Positions 1 through 12,551 of a stretch of DNA of 64,000 nucleotides are shown here, piece by piece. How positions within the stretch are numbered: position 1 is the first letter of the stretch; each line of letters begins with the position of its first letter. The stretch is from Batkoa obscura (taxonomy: Eukaryota > Entomophthoromycota > Entomophthoromycetes > Entomophthorales > Batkoaceae), in assembly GCA_030770535.1 (NCBI GenBank), contig JASVEC010000027.1:248001-312000 (forward strand). The letters run 5' to 3'. Under the pieces are notes generated by a model. It made no database searches and was not told the DNA's origin. It was given only the letters and a program-made list of their open reading frames with translations. Position numbers and translations under genes: made by a program.

Positions 1-762
1 TTTGATCAAAAAATAAAGTTTAATATAAAAAGAGAAACCCTTTATAATTAGCACTAGATCAAACACTAATAAAAGCATTATTTATTATTTAACTCTAAAC
101 AATATCTAATTTATTTTATCAATTGACCAAAAAAAATATACTCAATTCTCTATAATACCTGTTATTTATATTTCTTAATAAATATAGATTGATCTAAACA
201 ATTTTTTCGAACTTTATGGGATTTTGCACCTCAACAAATAACAATGATTTATTTTGTTTCAAAATCGTAAGATAGGATAGAATAACCAAGTTTTCACAAA
301 ATTGAAATTAATCTATAATGCAAACCGAGAATCAATTAATTTATTATCATAATACAGTAATAAAAACTCATTGATCTAGATTTATTACTATTTATTATTT
401 AAATATACTATATTAATTCTGCTACTATTTAACATTTGGTTAATTTATACTTATTGTGACTTGAAACCCCTTTTTACAGCACAAGTTAAAGTAATAATTC
501 TTTTATCACTTTACGATTATCTTTATTCACTTTTAGCTTGTGTTAAGGGATCTCTTTATCCCTTTAAAATAGCAGTAAAATAAAAACTAAAGACACAATA
601 TTATTTATTTAAAATAACTTAACTATTATAATAATTAAAGGGAATGCTAATACAATAGGTAAAATAAAAACAAAAGCAAAAAAGTTCATAAAAAAATGTG
701 GTATGGAACGCTACTTATAAATGAATACAACAAGTTGTATATTATATTATAATTCTACATTT
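1..762. other. AT-rich non-coding flank
   Basis: No supportable gene. The sequence is about three-quarters A/T with short homopolymer runs. It lies downstream of the leftward-transcribed Myb/SANT gene and would contain its 3' UTR. No tRNA or repeat was recognised. Confidence 0.6.
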
Positions 763-1893
763 TCATTTTTTAGCAGTAAGCTCCTTTTCCGTCCTTTCTT
801 TGGAATCAATGGGAGTAATAAAATGCTTAGGGGATGGTGATCTTCTAGTAGGTTGTCTTCTTTTTACTACGCCATCTGGACCAGCGTGATAAATAGTTGA
901 CAGTAACTCATGCATTTCGTAGTAAAACTCGAAATTGCTAGCTCCTGAATTCAGTTGTTGAATCTGTTGATGATAATAGTGATAGTTATTATCAAAAGAT
1001 TGTCCAGAGTGAGGTGCTCCTCCTTTTGGGATATATTGAGAACCATCCGACGATTTAACTTTAGGGTTACTAGCTATCTTTTCAGTATACTTCTTATATT
1101 TTGCTACCAATACCTTCCATCTATTCTTACATTTTTCTACTGATCTTTCATACCCATATCCTCTAAGTTGGGTAGCGATCGTTGCCCATACACCTGGATG
1201 ACGACGTAAGTTAGTGAGCTCCCTTTTATGCATCAATAAAATTTGCACAAATTGTTTTGTTTCAGCATAATGCCAATTCTCAGCTCTACCTCGAATATCC
1301 TCTTCATCGTGAGAAGCCGGTAAAGTGGTTGGGGTAGGGTGAGATGGGGTTTGAGGTACACTAGAGCTATTGAGCGGGGTAGTAATACCTTCTCTTGAAA
1401 GGTGGCTTGGATATGATGGCATAGCATGATGGTTAGTAGAATAGTTATGATAATAAGGATGATTCGGGGTACTCATCATCATATTATTATACATTGGGAG
1501 TGATTCTCTTGAGATGGGGGGGATTTGAAAGCCATGAGTTGTTGGGGTACTTGGCTCGGTGTGATGTCCAGGATGGTTGAGATGAACGCTATTTGGCATG
1601 ATTGGTACAAAACTCATATTATTTTGATTGGCATGAGGTTGAGTGTTATAATGATAATGGCGCATTTGAGGGTGATTTTGAGGATGCCCTGCTGATTGAG
1701 GATAATGCTCATGGGTATCCTGATGCATGCGTGGCTCTATTTTTATAGGTTGAAGATGTTGTGGGTGATGGTTTTGATATTGTGAGTAGTAATGATGATT
1801 GGTGTTACTTACATTATTAGAGGTAGTTTGATGGGATGCTTTGCTAGGTTGATAACCATTGGATGAGGAAGGATAAGGGTTATAGTCCACCAT
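763..1893 (-). CDS. Myb/SANT-like (trihelix-type) DNA-binding protein 1
   Basis: Single-exon reading frame of 376 residues. The first 190 residues are low-complexity and rich in His, Asn, Gln, Pro and Ser, typical of an activation or prion-like region. Residues about 200-275 form a Myb/SANT-like domain of the Myb_DNA-bind_4/trihelix kind: a start RAENW, three spaced Trp (NW, VW, RW), HPGVW, and GYERS followed by CKNRWK-LVAKYKK. The C-terminus is short and basic (VKRRQPTRRSPSPK). This argues for a sequence-specific nuclear DNA-binding protein; targets cannot be read from the sequence. A paralogue with about half the domain residues identical by eye lies at 55943-56872 on the other strand. The first ATG of the frame is used; an in-frame stop lies just upstream. 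Confidence 0.85.
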   Translation of the reverse strand: MVDYNPYPSSSNGYQPSKASHQTTSNNVSNTNHHYYSQYQNHHPQHLQPIKIEPRMHQDTHEHYPQSAGHPQNHPQMRHYHYNTQPHANQNNMSFVPIMPNSVHLNHPGHHTEPSTPTTHGFQIPPISRESLPMYNNMMMSTPNHPYYHNYSTNHHAMPSYPSHLSREGITTPLNSSSVPQTPSHPTPTTLPASHDEEDIRGRAENWHYAETKQFVQILLMHKRELTNLRRHPGVWATIATQLRGYGYERSVEKCKNRWKVLVAKYKKYTEKIASNPKVKSSDGSQYIPKGGAPHSGQSFDNNYHYYHQQIQQLNSGASNFEFYYEMHELLSTIYHAGPDGVVKRRQPTRRSPSPKHFITPIDSKERTEKELTAKK

Positions 1894-4800
1894 AATAATT
1901 AATTAGCTTAAGGAATTCTATTAATATTATATACTTTTGTTTTTTGAAAGAATATTAAACTAATAAAAAATATTTAAAAGTGAGAAGTTTGGAATAACTT
2001 ATTTTTTCGAAGTTTATTTATACTTTTCTATTTTTGATTGAGTCGGTTTTCTAAATCAAAGTGAAGGTAATTTCAATCTTAAAAAATTGAAATCAATTAA
2101 TTTTTGGTGTAGAAATGCTCTTAGTGGTTGATAATCAGAGTAAACTTTCCCGAAATTAATGTTTCATCCTTGTAACTTTTTACTAAAGCGGAATATTTTA
2201 TGTTCATGACCCTAATTTTTTGAGGAATAATTTGTTACTTATTATTTATGAGAACCGGTTCTCGTTACTAATTATTCTTCACTTTGATGTCTTAATTTGG
2301 AAGTTCTACTATTGATGCGTTGCAGGTTCCAAGTGTTTGTGGTTTCAAACCAAGGAACAATTACATATTTAGTAGTACAATACTGCTAATTTTTTATTCG
2401 ATTTCTAATGTCCATGACATCTGAGAGGAGTACACATTCCTATTAAAGTAGAAGTCTTTTCAAGTTAATCCTTTAATTAGTAGTAGTATTGGTTCTTAAT
2501 AAATACGGTAGAATAATAGTAAATTTTAATTGGTTAATAAAAATAGATAGTAAGTTGATTGGTTATAATGCAGTTATGAATTATTCTTTTAATATTAGTA
2601 TTTCCTGGTAGAAGCTAAGCTAATTTAAAGTTAGTAATGAAAATCAATGGTTCTGTATAAAATAAATAATTTTTACTTTATTTTTATTTTATTTTCATTA
2701 TATTCTATGTGTAGTCTTATTAATTTTTAATACAAAATAGAACTATTTTTCATGAGTTAATACAATACTATCAGAACTATTGATTTTTTTTTAAATTTTC
2801 ATAAGATGTTATCTAGATAATAATGATGACGCTATATTTAAATACTATTAAAATCCGGTTAATCTATTACCATACTAAAGAATATAAAATCTCTATTTAT
2901 AACATCAATCACGCTTTTCAACTACCTTTATCCCAAATACCTTAACCTTATTGAGCAAAGCTATTGGCTTAGGTCTAAGGATTATTCTTATAATTTTTTT
3001 ATTGATTTTGAACCATAAAAAGAAGTATAATATAGAAAAACTACTTTCTCAATTAAAATCTTATAGTGCAAAGAAATTCAACATTTGAGCTTTATTTATA
3101 TATTGTTTATTTAAAGAGCTTAAATAAATTAGTAATGTCGCTTTTAATCGAGCTTTTATTTTAAAATTATTTTAATATATGATTTCAATACTTGTAAATT
3201 ATTTAAGTTGCCTAAATTGGTAATCTGATTATTTTCATTTTTCAAATTGGCTTAACTTTATAAGGGATTATATTTAAATTGTTTTATACTTTCTGTATTT
3301 AGGATCACTCTATCAAAGGCTGTGTTTATGAATATTCAGTGAAATAATAGTTGTTATTTATATTTTAACCTAAAGTCCTCTTTCCTTACTTTTTAAAATA
3401 ATCACAACTAAAATGCCTATTATCTTTTCATTATCAAGATCAAGATCAATTATTTATAATGTTATTTAAGTTATATTAAAATAAAATTATATGCTATGAA
3501 ATAATTTATAGTTTTATTATATAGCTTTAGTCTGAACTTTAAAGCATGAATTGTTACTAAAAATATGTTTATTTATAAAAATATCTTATACGTAATGCAC
3601 ACAACTTTTCTTTAATAAAAGTTAAATTATATGGGCTACTTTATTTTATAAAAAAGGAGACACCTTTTTCCGTACTCAGATTGAACGTTTATGATAATAA
3701 TAATAATAATAATAATAATAGCTATTATTATAAATTAAAACTAAATTCTGCCTTTTTTCCTTCTAATCAGGTGACTAAGTGTAGCATAATACCTCTTGAA
3801 ATTTAAAATGATGTTTGTCAACAAATTCTATTCCGCTTTATTTGAATATTTTTATCATTTTATGTTCTTATTTTAATTTATAGTTTAATGCTTTTACAGT
3901 TTTAATAACTTTCAAAAATGATTTAATATCTTTTAAAAATAAAGCAACTAGTTTATTCTATAATAATATTTTATAACATTTGTTTTTATGATGACTAATT
4001 GAAGATAATCTAATTGAAATTTAAATGCCTACCTCACACTTGGATGTGAGTCATTTATTTTATTTACACTAAATTATTTGCTTCATTATCTCCGTTTCTT
4101 CACTATTCTATGTTTAACTTAGTATTTATAAAACGACTATACACCTACTTTGTTAAATTTAATCAATTATAAACAAATGAATTAGGGCTGTATACTCTTT
4201 CGGTCCCTTAGTTCACTCTTTTTTATTTATCTTTCATCCCAACTCTTCTATCTCTGTTCATTGTTATTCTTATATTTTCTACCGTTAGCTAAATAAAACA
4301 CCTGAGCTTTCGAGCTTTCCATTTTTTTTTAAAGTAACAAATATAGTAAATTTTTTATTCACAACCTTTATAATATCAAATAAAATAGCGCTTTATTATA
4401 CAAACTTGATAACTTTATTTTAATTAGTATCATAAGTTTATTAAGAGGTTAAAATTAATTACAACTTTATTCACTTGTCTTTATTTTGAGTTTTTATATC
4501 ATCTTTTAATAGTTAAAACTAATTAAAGTTTTAATTGAATTAGCTTTTATACTGTTAAAAAAGTAATTCTTTAATATACTAATCAATTCAATAATAAATG
4601 TTAAGGAAAGAACCAAATCAACATATATAATTACTTTATAAAATGTTTTTCAAAATAGTTATTTTTTTACATATAGGTTAATTTAAAAGCTTGGTTCAAA
4701 TTCTGTCCAATTCTGCTTTTTAGCAAAAATTGCAAATCAAGCACCAAGTACTACAGAAATAGCTGCTTTTTTGCTCAATTTAAGATTAATTGTATGGGAG

Positions 4801-6084
4801 TGTTTTTTTGCCCGGTATCTATTTGGTATTTTTTTTGAAATTTTACGTTAAATAAGAAATGGACAAAAAATGGAATTAAAATTTTTTATTTAAACCAGGT
4901 TTTTAAACTTACCAATATAGATTGATTATGTTATTTAAAGCATTGAGTTAAAATTTAAATAATAGAATGAACTCATATAGCTATTTTAATATTGATGTTA
5001 AAGTTTTAATTTAAATAAATAAATTAATAATATATTTATTATTATCATAAGAGATAAGAGATAAGAAATAAGAAATAAGAAATAAGAAATAAGAAATAAG
5101 AAATGTGGCTTTTATAATTAATATTAAACTAATTGTCGTAAATTTAATTACTGTTCAATTGTTTCTCCACTAAATATCCGAAAAACATTGTAAATTTTTT
5201 ACCAACTTTATGTTAACAGGCTACAACTCTTGTACCTGTTAATTAACTAATTAATTAATTAAAGTTTACTTTGTTTGTTTTTTATGATTATTATAAGTAT
5301 TATCTGTATTAAATTTTTAATGATACAATTTATTCATTACAACTATAATAAATTAAATATAATAGAACCTAAATAAACTGATAAAATTATTACACTAAGC
5401 ATGACCTGGGATGAATAGATTTTTATAATTTGTAGTAAAACTATTAACAATGAAATAAATAAAAAATTTAACTTCAATCATACTTTTCTCCTCATTTAAA
5501 ACTTTTTAATATAAAAGTATCTTTTTTGTTCCAATATTTTCCTATAAATTTCCTTGATTTTATATTGTGTAAAAAATTGAACATTTATTGAAATAAAAAA
5601 GATACCCCTATATTATAATTTTTAACAATACGTTAAGAAGTGTCATGTTTTTTTATAATTTTTTTCAAAAAAGTATAATCATAACTGATAAGGTCAAACT
5701 TGGCTTTGATAGAAGATTTTTTGCTTTTAAATTCAAAGGTTATGACAAAATTATAACATAAACAAGGTTTTAATAGTATACAAATGTACAAATACAAAAT
5801 GAAACTATAAATTTTAATATATAAAAATAAAGATTAAACTTAATCAGTAAAAAAAGGTGAAGGTATAAAAGATAAAGGATAAATAATACAGCAGTTTTGT
5901 GGAAAAAAGCGAAATTGAACCAATAAAAGCTTCAATTTGTGAAGATAAGATAGTATTTCGGAAATGATTGGTAGAAGCAGTCAAAAGGATGACGTTCAAA
6001 TTAAATTCAATATCATGGAAATGTATTAAAGGGATAAAAATGAAAGTTTCAACTTTAAGTTTTTATCGAAGTATAATAAAAAGG
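1894..6084. other. Gene-poor AT-rich interval with microsatellites
   Basis: About 4.2 kb without a supportable gene. It holds a trinucleotide (ATA)n microsatellite near 3692-3720, a heptamer satellite at 5047-5104 and many A/T homopolymers. It separates the start of the Myb/SANT gene from the PGK gene, so the PGK promoter lies in its last few hundred bases. A stretch near 4794 (starting tatgggagtg) and one near 9649 resemble each other weakly and may be remnants of another small repeat. Confidence 0.5.
5047..5104. repeat. Heptanucleotide tandem repeat (AAATAAG)n
   Basis: About eight head-to-tail copies of a 7-bp unit. The first units read AGATAAG and the later ones AAATAAG, so the array is slightly diverged at one end. 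It lies in the intergenic region between the Myb/SANT gene and PGK. Confidence 0.9.
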
Positions 6085-7869
6085 ATGAGTTTTAATAAAT
6101 TATCTATTGATGATGTTGATTTCAACGGCAAAAGAGCCTTAGTAAGGTAAATTAAACTACAGTTATTTATACCTATTTATATACTAATAATAAAACAGAG
6201 TTGATTTCAATGTCCCATTTGCTGATGGAAAGATTAGTAACAACCAAAGAATTGTAGCTGCTTTACCAACCATAAAACATATCTTGGAGCATGGTACTAT
6301 TAAATTTTAAGGTTAAAGAAATAGGTTGATTAATAAAAAATTTTGTAGGTGCTAAATCAGTTGTATTGATGAGTCATTTAGGGCGTCCTAACGGCAAAGT
6401 AGTTGACAAATATTCTTTGAAACCAGTAGCTGAGGAAATAGAGCGTCTCTTAAACAAACCAGTAAAATTTTTAAATGATTGTGTTGGACAAGAAGTTGAA
6501 AAGGAATGTAGCGAAGCTAAAGATGGTAATATAGTTTAATAACTTTACATTTTGTTTTATTTATTTTAACTCTTTTACTAGGTCAAGTAATTTTGTTAGA
6601 AAATTTAAGATTCCACATTGAAGAAGAAGGTTCTAGCAAGGATTCTGAAGGTAAAAAGGTAAATTAATTCGATACTCAATGCTACTTTAATTTATCCTTC
6701 TTTTTTAATTAGACCAAAGCAGATAAATCAGACGTTGAAAAATTCCGTGCTTCACTAAGTAAATTAGGAGATGTTTATGTTAATGATGCTTTTGGTACTG
6801 CCCATCGTGCTCATTCTTCTATGGTTGGTGTTGATCTTCCATTGAAAGTATCAGGATTTTTGATGAAGAAAGAATTAGAATATTTCTCTAAAGCCTTAGA
6901 AACTCCAAAAAAACCTTTCTTAGCTATTTTGGGAGGGTAATTATTTATTTATTACTAATGTATCATTTTCTAATTCATATTTTATTAGAGCTAAGATCTC
7001 AGATAAAATTCAATTAGTTGAAAATCTTTTAGACAAAGTAGATCGTATGATTATTGGAGGTGGTATGGCTTTTACTTTTAAGAAAGTATTAGAAAATCTT
7101 AAAGTAACTTATTAATCCTATAACATAACATTAAGTTAATAATAATAATAATATTTTATTAGATTGGAAATTCCTTGTTTGATGAAGAAGGAAGTAAATT
7201 GGTACCTCAATTAATTGAAAAAGCAAAGAAAAATCAAGTCGAAATTATCTTGCCAGAAGATTACGTTACTGGAGATAAATTCTCTAAAGATGCTACGGTA
7301 ATATTATTCAAATACAATTATATCATCCATTAACGTATTTAGGTTGGTTATGCTACCGATAGCGAAGGTATTCCAGACGGATGGCTCGTAGGTTATTTAA
7401 TAATAATAAAACACTATACTAAACTAATTAAATTTATAGGGATTGGATTGTGGTGAAAAATCAGCTGAAAAATTCAAGCAGGCTATTATTAGCTCAAAGA
7501 CTATTTTATGGAATGGGTAAACTAACATATGAAATCACATTAGATATTGAATTAATAATTAATAATTAATTAGTCCACCTGGAGTGTTTGAATTTGAAAA
7601 ATTCGAAAAATGTACTAAAGCTGTATTAGATGCTGTAGTTCAAGCTACCAAAGAAGGAGCAACTACCATTGTTGGTAAGTCGAATTATAATCTTATTTTA
7701 ATATTGAATGTTAATTTCATTTTTAGGTGGGGGTGATACTGCTACCGCAGCTGCTAAATGGAATGAAGAAGAAAATATCTCCCATGTTTCTACTGGCGGA
7801 GGTGCTTCTTTAGAACTTTTAGAAGGCAAAGAATTACCAGGAGTTGTTTATCTTTCTAATAAGCAATAG
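6085..7869 (+). CDS. PGK1: Phosphoglycerate kinase (11 exons)
   Basis: Cytosolic glycolytic enzyme converting 1,3-bisphosphoglycerate and ADP to 3-phosphoglycerate and ATP. Exons by frame and splice signals: 6085-6146, 6199-6293, 6349-6525, 6582-6658, 6713-6936, 6989-7103, 7163-7297, 7343-7387, 7440-7516, 7574-7674 and 7727-7869. They sum to 1251 nt, giving 416 residues, the usual PGK length. Diagnostic motifs in order: VRVDFNVP (substrate Asp/Asn), [68 protein letters not shown], and the nucleotide loop GGGDTATA followed by [16 protein letters not shown]. Introns are 44-60 nt, GTA...TAG, many with CTAAT or TTAAT branch-like sites. The ATG at 6085 aligns with the usual N-terminus ([13 protein letters not shown]). 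The stop is 33 bp from the convergent transporter's stop. Confidence 0.97.
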
Positions 7870-7902
7870 CTATCAAATAAATAAAACTTGTTTAGTTTCA
7901 AC

Positions 7903-9310
7903 TTAATTCTCTTTTATTTTTGATTGTATTGTATTAAAATAAAATATAGTTGATATTAAACCAATGGCTGATAAAATATAACAAATGATTGGGCCATATG
8001 CCCAATAAAGTGTACATGCTATAATTGGGCCAATGGCTCTCCCTAATTGCCCAAAAGAACGAAAAGTACCTAAAATTTCACCACGTTGATTAGGAATGGG
8101 AGTAGCATAAATAGAAGTTAAACTAGACATCGAGGACACCACTGTAGCTGAAGTAAAAGATAAAAAGGTGATTGATAAATACAAATAACTTATGCTTAGA
8201 TTAAAGTGAATAGTAAAGGCTAATGTTAATAAAGAAATAACACAGCTCAACATCCCTAACACAATATTTCTGCCTTCATTAAATTTATATCGACGTACAT
8301 AAAATCCCTGAATACAAGCAGATAAGATACCCAAATACCCGAACATACGTCCCTGTTGAATAGAATTAAATTTATATTGATGCTGTGCTAAAAAAGGTAG
8401 TGTAAACTCAATCCCTGAAAATAAAAATAAAAATAATAAATGACAATTATTTAGCTTAGAGATTTCTACTATGTCCTCTATTTTTACATTCTTTTTTTGT
8501 ACATGCTCTGCTTCTTTTTCACTTTTATCTATCTCCTTTTCGCCACTACTACTTTCCTCGTTTTTCTTTACACTGAATTCCTTACTCTCCTTTAAAAATA
8601 GTGCTAATAAGATCAATTCAATAAAAATAAGCACACACGCCAACAAAGCAGCGGAAGAAAATTTATGTGGATTATATAAACTATGAATCTTTTGACTAAA
8701 AAAATCGATAGAAACAAAATAGCCTGATAACCCAGGCCCGACTGTAAAAGCGACAGAAAAAGCGAGACCAACTAAAGCCATTGATTTGGATCTATTCTGG
8801 ACACTGGTGATATCTGAAATAATCGTTGTAGCAATCTGTACATTACCTTCTGAGAGTCCAGCAACTACTCTAGCCAATAAAAACAGGCTAAAATCTTTTG
8901 CAAAGAACCATATGATGCTACTAATTAAGTTGCCTATCACTGTGATTATTAAAATCTTTTTACGTCCGTAAGTATCACTGTATTTGCCAATGATTGGTGA
9001 TATAATAAATTGTAAAATGGAAAATAAGCTCCCGATGATACCGCCTAACAAGGTAGACTCTAAAGCGTTGTCTACCCCAGTTTGGTTCAATATATTGGTT
9101 TTAAACCAGCGGATTCCATATAGTATATTGGTTAGTAAAAAGTTCTAGATTAATGATAAGGGTTAAAATTTTAGATCATAAAATTTAAAGTACCTCTTCT
9201 TTTTGATATTCAACAATCAAAGATGGAAAAATAGGTAAAATTACTGTAAATGCAAACAAGTCAATCAATAAAGTTAAAAACACAACACTCAATTGTTTTC
9301 TTGTATTCAT
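7903..9310 (-). CDS. Major facilitator transporter, MFSD10/TetA-like
   Basis: Two exons, 9310-9194 and 9144-7903 on the minus strand, joined by a 49-nt phase-0 intron, encode about 452 residues with roughly 12 membrane segments. Exon 1 gives MNTRKQLSVVFLTLLIDLFA, the first helix with the Asp typical of the TetA/MFSD10 branch. Motif A follows helix 2 (GKYSDTYGRKK), then the LLARVVAGLSEGNVQ and VGLAFSVAFTVGPGLSGYF helices, which resemble human MFSD10 (TETRAN) closely. A charged cytoplasmic loop rich in Lys/Glu separates the two six-helix halves, as is usual in MFS proteins. It is probably a drug/organic-anion proton antiporter; the substrate cannot be inferred. A longer start than the nearest in-frame TTG is required to keep helix 1. 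Convergent with PGK. Confidence 0.88.
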
Positions 9311-9889
9311 TGAGTTTAATTATATAAAATAAAAAATAAAAATAAAAAATGTTCTAATTTGGGCTTTTTATACATTCTTTGCTACGTCATTTTCATTGGC
9401 TTTATCATTAAATCGATTATCATAATCTAAGATTAATTTAATTAATTAATTTTGTTTAGTAATAAATTTATTAAATGACCCACTTTATGCTAACATATAT
9501 TTAATATTTATTCAAAATTAAATAAAAATAATATGTCTGGATACTTATATTAGTATAAAAACCTAATAAGTAAATAGCTTTAACAGCGAGCTAAATTTAT
9601 TAATATGATGCTTTTTTTATAATTCAAGGCACTACAAATATTAGGGATAGGGGAGCGTCTTTTTTGTTGCATTTGACAAATAATTTTTTTAAAATTTATG
9701 TTATATAAAAAATGAATACATAAAGAAACTAAAAAATACATCTCAATAGGTTTTCTAATGAGTTTTATCTTTTTTTGTAATCAAGCATTTTTATGTAATA
9801 ATACAAATATTACGGTACTGGAGAAAACCAAACACCTGTTTAAAATTTTATTATTATGTAAAGTATTTGAAGAATAAAAAAATCAAATA

Positions 9890-9991
9890 TATGAGGATGT
9901 CTGCCTTTGTTTAGGAAATTCATGAGCGATTTTTCCTTCCAATTGGTTTCAAAAAAGGGATAAAGTGATGAAACTTTAAAACACCCTCATA
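9890..9991 (+). mobile_element. 105-bp TIR element, copy 1 (diverged)
   Basis: Starts TATGAGGATGT and ends ACCCTCATA, an inverted pair. The interior matches the family core only partly (tttttcc...gtgatgaaact), so this is one of the more decayed copies. TA dinucleotides abut both ends. Confidence 0.7.
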
Positions 9992-10357
9992 TGTTTAATC
10001 TTATCTAAGGTTATTTTAGATATCTACTTTAAAAAATTAATGTTTATTTACAGAGTTTTCAAATAAAAAAGATTTGGCACTATCTATAAATGAATACACC
10101 TTTAATCGCCAAAGTTTACTTTTCAAGATATAGAAAGTAATATAGCATTCAAACAATTAGTACAAAAGTACAGGTTAAAACTCGGTTTTTAGGTATTCAT
10201 CACTCATTGTTTTGAGACAAAATTTTGTTATATTGAAATATTTTTCAAAAATAGAAATTAAATACAAATACAAACTCCTTTTAAAAACCAATTGTGATTA
10301 TATTTAAAACTATGAAAGCTTCAGAGACAAAGTCAATTCAAAAAAGGACATTTAAAA

Positions 10358-10458
10358 TATGGGGATGTATTTTTATGTCTAACAATTTTACTAACAATTT
10401 TTCCACTCAAATGGCGCTTAAAAACGGAGAGAGTAATGAAGCCAAAAACATCATCATA
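10358..10458 (+). mobile_element. 105-bp TIR element, copy 2
   Basis: Starts TATGGGGATGTATTTTT and ends ATCATCATA. It keeps the internal signature of the family, tttactaacaatttttcc followed by ctcaaatggcgcttaaaa and gtaatgaagcca. It is too short to encode a transposase, so it is non-autonomous. Confidence 0.85.
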
Positions 10459-11119
10459 TATAGTAAATAAAGGTACATTTTAAAAGTGTATCCTAAGATA
10501 TTAATGCTTGTTTGTAGATTACCGGACAGAGGGGATTTAACTATGCTTATAATAAATATGAAGTTGATCTGAATGTATCTATTTTTAGAATATAAATGGC
10601 TATGCATTATCTGAATAGCTGTTAAAACAGTAAAAGCTCAAATTTTACCTATCTATTACTTTTTGAATTAAACATAAGGCCTTAATTATATTGAAACGTT
10701 TTTATACTAAAAAAACCATATAGAAATGTAATTTCCTTTTAAAAGTTAAAACTGGCTTTACTTATAACTATAAAATCATCAAAAAGGTGACCAAATTTAA
10801 AAAAGTGCCTTTAAAATATTAACTGTTAGATAGTAAAGTACACATAAAGTGGCTATATTTTCAAAAAATTACTGCAATTTACTAATTTTAAAAAGTGGCA
10901 AATGAATTTTTATAAATTTCTAACAAATCAAATACCTAACAAGTTTATTTTTTTGATCAACCTGTGTAACGTAACAACAAAAGCTCTGTATATAATGTTT
11001 GAGAATATTACTATACTTAAACAGTAAATTAAATGAGAGTGATCAAAAAAAGGATGGAGGGGATAATAATATAACAATTTAATTTATTTATTGTGTCCAC
11101 ACTTTTAATTAATAACAAT

Positions 11120-11644
11120 ATGAATTTATTTAATATGGTATTTGTTCTGTCATCTTTATACAATGTAAATAGCCAGTTTCACAAAGAAGTACAGTCAAAT
11201 AGAGACTCAGAGAACTTAACTAGTTATACAATAACGTTAAGCCATAAACCAGTAATAACTACAGCGCCACCTGCACAAAAAGTTACAGTTACAGTAACTG
11301 CAACTGAGGTAAAAACAACAACAGAAGTACAAGCAGTAAACCAATTTTTTACCGTTACATTGCCGCCAATAATATTACCTCCAGCAACTGAAACAAAGAC
11401 TGTAATTTCTAGCCAAGTATCAACCTTATACGCCCCAGGGACAACCAGTACAGCTACAGCTACAGTTACAGTTAAAGAAATAGTAACAGTTACTGAAATA
11501 AAACCAACAACTGTCATTGTCCAAGTTAAACCCGATATCATTCAAATTAACCAGGACGTTTTTTGGGCTATCCCTGGTCCCCATCCAAATCCTTTAGATC
11601 CTAACTGGGCTAATTCTGTAGTTATGCCTAAACCCACGCAGTAA
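11120..11644 (+). CDS. Secreted Thr/Val-rich protein
   Basis: The ATG at 11120 gives about 174 residues starting with a hydrophobic signal peptide (MNLFNMVFVLSSLYNVNS). A frame extending 27 nt upstream from a GTG is not used. The middle is made of alternating Thr/Val runs (KVTVTVTATEVKTTTEV, TATATVTVKEIVTVTEIK) with Pro spacers, the beta-prone, potentially O-mannosylated stalk type common in fungal cell-wall and adhesin-like proteins. The C-terminus (PGPHPNPLDPNWANSV) is not a clear GPI signal. No catalytic domain is visible and the function is unknown. Its stop is 157 bp from that of the convergent CHCH-domain gene. Confidence 0.7.
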   Translation: MNLFNMVFVLSSLYNVNSQFHKEVQSNRDSENLTSYTITLSHKPVITTAPPAQKVTVTVTATEVKTTTEVQAVNQFFTVTLPPIILPPATETKTVISSQVSTLYAPGTTSTATATVTVKEIVTVTEIKPTTVIVQVKPDIIQINQDVFWAIPGPHPNPLDPNWANSVVMPKPTQ

Positions 11645-11801
11645 AGTAGGTTAAGCGTATTCGTTTGAAATAAGTTTTTAAGTGTAAAATTAGTCATTAA
11701 ATAATTATAATAAAACTTATATTGAAAAACTTGTATTTAATTGTTCATCTATTAATTTATAATAGCTTGTATTTATTTCTAATAATTTATTTAAATAAGG
11801 A

Positions 11802-12221
11802 TTACATCCTTTGATTACCAACTGAGTTACATGTCTTTAGCATATCAAGATAATATTGACAGACGGAAATATCATTCCCACTTTGCTCCATACAATTTGT
11901 AAATTGTTTTAGTTCGTTCTGACATGAGCCTCCCCCGTAAGTTTCATTAGACTGATTATAATGTGCTTGTTGAGGTTCAGCTGGGGCTGGTTCGCTGCTT
12001 CCTCCAAATAAGTTACCTATACTATGTCCAATAGAACTACCTACAGCTACACCAGCAGCGGTTGAAGCCATTTGAGCAAATAAACCGGGTTGGCGAGGTT
12101 GAGATTGTGCAGATGCTTGAGGGGACATAGGTGGTGCATTTGCTCTTGGAGGAGAGGCTGCAGCAGTTGATGAACGACGAGTTTGAGTACGATTTGGTGA
12201 TGAACGTGATTTTCTAGGCAT
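11802..12221 (-). CDS. CHCHD2/Mix17-like twin CX9C protein
   Basis: Single exon, 139 residues. The N-terminus is basic and Ser/Pro/Ala-rich (MPRKSRSSPNRTQTRR), resembling a mitochondrial presequence. A conserved small hydrophobic Gly/Ala segment follows at about residues 67-90 (AQMASTAAGVAVGSSIGHSIG), then a C-terminal CHCH domain with two exact CX9C pairs: C-QNELKQFTN-C and C-QYYLDMLKT-C. This is the layout of human CHCHD2/CHCHD10 and yeast Mix17. These are intermembrane-space proteins imported by the Mia40 relay and linked to respiration and cristae organisation. The gene is divergent from the small gene starting at 12552, with about 330 bp of shared upstream DNA. Confidence 0.88.
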   Translation of the reverse strand: MPRKSRSSPNRTQTRRSSTAAASPPRANAPPMSPQASAQSQPRQPGLFAQMASTAAGVAVGSSIGHSIGNLFGGSSEPAPAEPQQAHYNQSNETYGGGSCQNELKQFTNCMEQSGNDISVCQYYLDMLKTCNSVGNQRM

Positions 12222-12551
12222 TTTGATTAGTTTTTACTAAACAGTCACTTAAAATTCCTTTCTCTTTTATAACTTTTACCAACTTTGTTTAGCTCTTCCT
12301 TAGCCAATAGCTTATTAACATTCTTACTAATGGTCGATAATGATGTCATTATTAAATCAATTTTCTATTTTAAAGCATGATCATTGGACCAAATCTAGTG
12401 CGTAGTGACTAGAAAGCATTTGGGATGGAATGGAAAAACTAAGACAAAAATCGGATTTTCCAAACATTAAAAAAACATTAAAATTACTAAATGATACGTC
12501 ATAACAAAAAGGGTTATAAAATAAAGTTTTAAGGAATCATACAAGTTAAAC

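Larger units (their letters stand above)
9311..11119. other. Intergenic interval with two TIR elements
   Basis: About 1.8 kb without a supportable gene, between the divergent transporter and secreted-protein genes. It contains two copies of the 105-bp TIR element (listed separately) and otherwise AT-rich unique sequence. A 66-residue minus-strand frame at 10407-10607 overlaps the second element and is not believed to be a gene. Confidence 0.5.

Noticed and set aside
4794-4870. tatgggagtgtttttttg resembling the left end of the 105-bp TIR family
   Set aside because: No matching right end and no family core follow; similarity is confined to a G-run before a T-run.
11224-11541. 105-residue Val/Thr-rich minus-strand frame
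   Set aside because: Shadow of the secreted Thr/Val-rich gene; the plus frame has a signal peptide and better codon use.
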